A DNA stretch of 64,000 nt from Verrucomicrobiales bacterium (GTDB lineage Bacteria > Verrucomicrobiota > Verrucomicrobiia > Verrucomicrobiales > DEV007), in NCBI GenBank assembly GCA_029213195.1, contig JARGNI010000001.1, positions 124,001-188,000 on the forward strand, written 5' to 3'. Shown piece by piece: positions 55,701 through 61,700 of this stretch; within the stretch, counting starts at the first letter, position 1; every line of letters begins with the position of its first letter. Below the pieces are notes generated by a model. The model was not told the origin of the DNA and ran no database searches. It saw only the letters and a program-made list of their open reading frames with translations. The translations under genes were made by a program, and so were the position numbers.

Positions 55701-58700
55701 CCTACACCATCGCGGATGATGAGGGGCTGACTGATACAGCTACCCTGAGCGTCACTGTCACCAGTCTTACGGACACGACGACCGTGATCTATGTCAACGA
55801 TGACTGGGCAGGAACCACTCTCGGAGCTTCTATCGTAGATGGGGATCTCGAGACGGGGGCGGCCGATCCAGCGATCTTTGGAGCCAATGCGTTTGCGACA
55901 CTGGCCGACGCGGTGGCTGCAGCCAAAGCGGAATCGCAGCCGGTCACCCTGGTCATCAATGGTGGGACCTACTCCGAGGCGCTCGATCTCAGTGGGGCTT
56001 CAAACGGGCTGACCGTCCGCTTTGCCGAAGGTGGGGCAACCGTTGCTTCCCTGACTGCGGATGCCAACGTGACCTTGGAGTTCGATATCGATGGCAACGG
56101 AGGAGTTGCAGGTTTCGATTTCGATCAACTCGTCGTGACCGGCGATGTGAACCTGGGAGGAGCCAGCCTGGATGTGAGCAACTCAGCGTTGTCTGCTGCA
56201 GTAACTCCTTCGAGTGAGCTGGCCTTGATTTCGAACGGAGGAGCGACTTCCGGGGAGTTTGCTGCTTTGGGCGAAGGCGCTGCCTTGACCATCAATGGCG
56301 AGGTATTTGCAGTTTCTTACACTGCAGGCGACTCGAATGATGTTGCCCTTGTTGCCGCTGGACCAGTGGAAACCCAGGTCGAAGTGGTTGGAGGTAACCT
56401 CGTGATTACGGATGCGCCTTCAGACGCAACGACGGACTCCCTCTCCATTCGGATTGGGGATCCCGATCCCACGAATGGGTTCTACGTGATTTCCGGCGAC
56501 ACGGTGATTTCAAGCAACAGCTCGGGGGTGACCCGGAGCAGTGTGAATGAGATTGTCGTGCCGTTCAGCTCGCTTACGGCAGGAGGGACGATCACCTTCG
56601 ACGGAGGAGATGGTACCGATGTGCTCACCATCGATTTGAGTTCGAATGCAGGGGCGCCGCTTCAGCAGAAAATTGTGTTCAACGGCGGTTCCGGAGGTCT
56701 GGGAGAGAATGATACGCTTGTCATCACCAACGGAGTCTTCACTCGAGTCGTGCATAGCATGACCAATGGCACCGACGGGGAGATCGATCTGGATGACGAT
56801 TCGAATGTCGACATCGAGTATACCGGCCTGGAGCCTGTCGATATGTCAGGCAGCACGGCGACAGATTTTATCTTTAATCTTCCTGCCGGAAACGATAACG
56901 CGAAGCTGTCGGACATCGGAAGTGGGATTCTTCGTCTCGAGAGCACGGATGGTCCTGCGACCTTTGAATCTACCGATTTTCTCGCACCGACTGGCTCGAT
57001 CACGATCAATGGGGCAGCAGGGGATGTTGTTACGATAGGAAGCGACCTCGACTTCGGGGGTGCCACCTTTACAGTCAACGGTGCCCTGGTTGACGTGGAC
57101 GGAAGTTCGAACGACTTCAGCATCACCGCTTCCCAGGTCGATCTGGAAGATGTTACGCTGGATAGTTTCAATACCCTGGGTCTGAACGTGTCCGGAAGCA
57201 GCGTGATCTCGGGGACGGTGACCGCGAATGTCGGCGGGCTGTCGAAATCTGGCCTGGGTATCCTGACGATCTCCGGTCAGATGACAGGTTCCGACTTCAC
57301 AGGGACCGTGGAGTCCAATGGTGGTGAGGTCAAAGTGGAGGACGCCACGAATTCCTTGAATAGTGCGTCCACCTGGACAGTGGAAAGTGGCAGTGTGCTC
57401 GAGATTGCCGGTGACGCCGCTGCAAGCGCGCTCGGTGATGCCGATGTGACCTTGAATTCAGGGGAGATCGAGTTTGTTCTGCCTCCAGGAAGTGTCACCG
57501 ATACGCCGAATGCCCTTGAGGCAAGGTATTGGGACTTCAACATCCAGGATTTGGCGTATCGGAATACGGGTGGATTGTTTGGGCAGGGGGTCGCTGCCTT
57601 TGAAACGTTTGCGAATCTCAATCAGTTCATTGCAAACGATCTTGGAGCTGCCACGGCGAATCCGGATTTGATCGGAGCGATCGATTTTCCTGCGGGTGGG
57701 GGGAACAACTCCACGGGTGGAAACCCCTTTGACAGTATAGGGGTCAACGTCGGCACCGACAACATGGTGAGCGTCTGGAGCGGTTACGTCCATGTTGATT
57801 CCGAAGACTACGACGGAAACCCCACGACCTTCTACACCGCAAGCGACGATGGCTCGATGCTCTTCGTGGACGGGGAGATGGTGGTCAATAACAACCGCTT
57901 CCAGGGAGTGGTAGAGAGAAGTGGCACCTACGACTTGAAGCCGGGAGACCATCACATCGTCATCGCCTTCTTTGGCGGTGGTGGCGGAGAAGGGATGACC
58001 GCCAGCTGGCAGGGAGCCATTACGGGCGGAGCCAAGGAGCTCATCGATGCCTCCGACACAGGAGCGAGTGGAAACAGTTTCTTCTTTAAGCGGGAAGCCA
58101 CTGCGGTAGCCGACCCGAACTTTGACCTGAACAACAACATCACTGCAAATGGCACATCCACGATCGAGATGGCTGCCGAGCTCACCGGCGTTAAGCTCGA
58201 TGGCCTGACCACGGGTCAAGGGGCGGCGCTGGATGTAGTTTCACTCGGAGTGAATCAGCCTCTCGAGTTTGAAAACAGCGTCACCCTGAATGGTGCTGCA
58301 GCAACGACCACGACGATCGACACCCTGGGGAGTCCTGAGGTGATCTTGAACAATGTGAGTGGTGATGTTGATCTCGACATCACGGGGGACGGAACCGTGA
58401 TCCTGCCGACCGATAACTCCGCAGGCTTCACGGGTGAGATCCTTGCCGGAGATGGAGCAACGATTGAAGTCCAGGCCGACGGAGCGCTTGGCTCCGCCGC
58501 GAAAGGAACGGTTATTGAATCGGGAGCTTCGCTCCGCATCACGGGTGGTATCAACTACGCCACTCCCGAGGCTTTGACGATCAGTGGTCCAGGAAACTCG
58601 AACTCGGACGGGGCCCTCCACAGTGAAAGTGGAGACAACGATTTCGGTGGTCCGATCACCTTGGGCGCCGATGCCACGATTCGTACTTCAGCGAACTCCC

Positions 58701-61700
58701 TGGATCTCATTGGGGGAATCGATACGGCCGGCAACCAGGTTGTCTTTGAGAGTGTATCGACGACTCGAATCCAGACGGTGGGAATCACCGGGTCCGGCTC
58801 TCTGCGTAAGGAGGACAACGGAACACTCGAGCTTTGGGTCGATAACGGATACACCGGCATTACCGACATCAACAATGGTGTCGTCGATATTCGAACCGAT
58901 GGCGCCCTGGGAGCTGGTTCCACTACCGATGTTGCCGGAGGTGCGACACTCCGTCTCCGCGGAGACATCACCGTAGGCGAAGACATCACGCTCCAGAACG
59001 GAAATGGAGAAGGGAACCAGGGGGTTCTCCGGAATGATGATGGAAGCAATGAAATTTCCGGCACCATCACGCTCGCGAGCGGAACCCCACGGATTGACGT
59101 GGATGGCGGTACGACCCTGAGCCTTTCGGGACAGGTTACCGGTGCAGGAGGCTTCGATAAGACCGACTCCGGAACCTTGGTGCTTGAGAATGTGGCGGCA
59201 AACAACGACTACGCCGGCACGACCACGTTCGAGTCGGGAACCCTGATTGTCAGTGCCGACAACTCGCTTGGAGCTGCCGGCAACGACACCGTCATGTGGC
59301 ATGGTACGACCCTTGAGCTGGATCTTGCCGGGGACTACACCGCGGCAGAGTCTCTTGTTCTTTACTCCGGCGTGACTCTGCGAAACCTCAATTCGGACAC
59401 TACTTTCGGGGATGCGACATCGAGCATCACCCTGAATGGGGATGCCACGATCGACTCGGCTACGGGTGGTGCGACTTTCAGCACCGATGCTTCCATTTCC
59501 CTCGGGATCTCCAATCTCGTTGTGACCGGAGACGGAGACACGGACCTCGGAGGAGACGTGACCAGTGTCGACTTTGTCGATGACGGTTCGGGGAACTTCT
59601 GGGCTGCCGGTCTCGCAGAAACTGTTTACAACGGAAACAATATCGCGAATCCGACTGCGGGAACGATCATTGGAGGGAGCGGTCTCGTGACCAGTATCCG
59701 GGCCGGAGAGGCGAACTTCAATCAGAATACCGTGAATGAAGGTGCGAGCGGTCCCTGGACCTTCCAGGCCAACAATGAAACGGTTGTCTACACCGGCCAG
59801 TTTTTTGACGCCGACGGAGTTTTCGAGTTTGCCGAGAATATTGATGACGGCGTTCTGATCAAGGTCGATGGTGTGGAAGTTCTCGTCAATACCCAGTGGA
59901 ATGTTCCAACTACCACGGCCAGTGTAACTGGAAATAGTGCGGCTGGCGCCGCTACTCTTGACTTTGGTATGGGGCCCGACCTCGACGGCTGGCACGATAT
60001 TGAAATTCGTTTTGGAAATGGTAGCGGCGGCGCTGGTGCCGTGGGTCAGAATGGCTGGGCCTCGAACTTCGGATTTGGCCTCGCCAACCCTGTCTCCGGT
60101 AACACGGTAGATCTTCCTGCTTCGGCGAACGGCGGCGATTATGCTCCGGTCAGCGATCCGGGAGATGGATCGGTATTCCGGACCAATCTGGAAGGTCGGG
60201 CAGGCATTATCAAGCAGGGCGCGGGCGAACTTCGCCTCGAAGGAAACAATACCTTCGACGGCCTTACTGACGTTCAGGAGGGAACTCTCGTTGTGGGAGC
60301 GGCTGACGCGTTGGGATCCGACGATCTCGGAACGACTGTCGCAGATGATGCCACCTTGGCTCTTGAGGGAACCTTTACCCTCGCCAACGAAGAAATTTCG
60401 GTTGGAAACAGCACGATTCATCACCTCGGGGGCGATACGACGATCTCAGGTCCGATCACGGTGGAAGACCGAACCGATGGAACCGTTACGATTTCTTCCG
60501 ATGCGGATCTCCTCACTATTTCTTCGGATCTGAACCTGAACCTCTCCGACCTTGCGGTGCAGGGTGATGGTGACATCGCGATTACAGGGCAGTTGAGCGA
60601 TATCAGCTCTCCTTCAAGCCATGTAGAGTTGCTTTCTGGTGATGCCAATCTGAACGCCTACTATCGATTCGAGGAGCTCGCTGGCAGTGCGACGGCGTTG
60701 GATTCGAGCGGGAACGGCAATGACGGGACCTACGCGAATGGAGCGGAGAACGGATTGGAGCAGGACAGTGCGAAGGGCTCGTTGGATTCGGCGGTCAGCC
60801 TGGCGGAGGCCAACAGTCAATATATTTCGTTGGGTAAGACTCCGGCCGAGTTGGGATTGAATGGAAGCTTTACCGTTTCCGCCTGGGTGAATCTCGATAC
60901 CTTGACAGGTGACAACACGATTCTTGGAAATGCCGGATCTTCTACCAATCAGGGACTTCATCTCGTGGTTCGAGGAAACAAGGCGCATTTCGGTTTCTAT
61001 TCGACGGACACCGCTGGAGTTCAGACTCTATCCGCTAATACATGGTATAACATTGTTTGGCGTTACGATGCTGCCGGTAACGGAGGAAATGGTGAGCAAG
61101 CCCTTTTCGTAAATGGCTCTCTCGACGTTGCCAATACGGCCGCTCGAGCACCATTCGCTGGCACTGCTCCCGTTGACATCGGCAGATGGCGTGGAGGCAA
61201 CTACTTCGACGGAACTTTGGACGAGGTTGCGATCGTAGGAAGAGCGATGAGTGACGCAGAAATCGCGTCTCTTTATTCTGCCTCGTTTGATGCGGATCTC
61301 ACGAAGTCTGGTTCTGGAACGCTGACTCTCTCCGGGGACAACTCCTATGGAGGCGATACTTCGGTCCAAGGCGGGGATCTTGTGGCTACGAACACTACTG
61401 GATCAGCGACTGGTTCCGGTGATGTCACCGTAGCTTCTGGCGCAACGCTCCGGGGAACCGGTGCAGTCAGCGGATCGGTCACTTCGACGGGCGGAACGAT
61501 TGACTCCGGTCTTTCCGCTCCTGCCGATGTCACCGACGATCTCGGCACGGGCGGAGTCAGCTTTGACAATACGTCTACTTTTTCCGTCGAACTGGCAGGA
61601 ACCGATGCCAGTGCCGGAGAATACGATCAGATCGACGTCGCCCAAGGTGGCACCGTTGCCGTCGATGGAGCCGTCCTCGATCTGAGTATCGTGGGAACCC

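Larger units (their letters stand above)
53846..55780 (+). other. Gene B: two cadherin-like units with nested sandwiches
   Basis: Unit 1 starts TTDDVVGNTTDEDNAAGG and reaches FDPNGEFEHLGTG; its end, VVVTGVNDAPIAVDD, follows a nested CBM6-like domain. Unit 2 starts DTASATEAGGADNT, holds a nested lectin-like domain, and resumes DNDVDANDTVSLGLATDLVV, then DGSYSYEVNE and DTFTYTIADDEG. The TEAGG..GTND style and nested inserts match the array in gene A. Confidence 0.65.
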
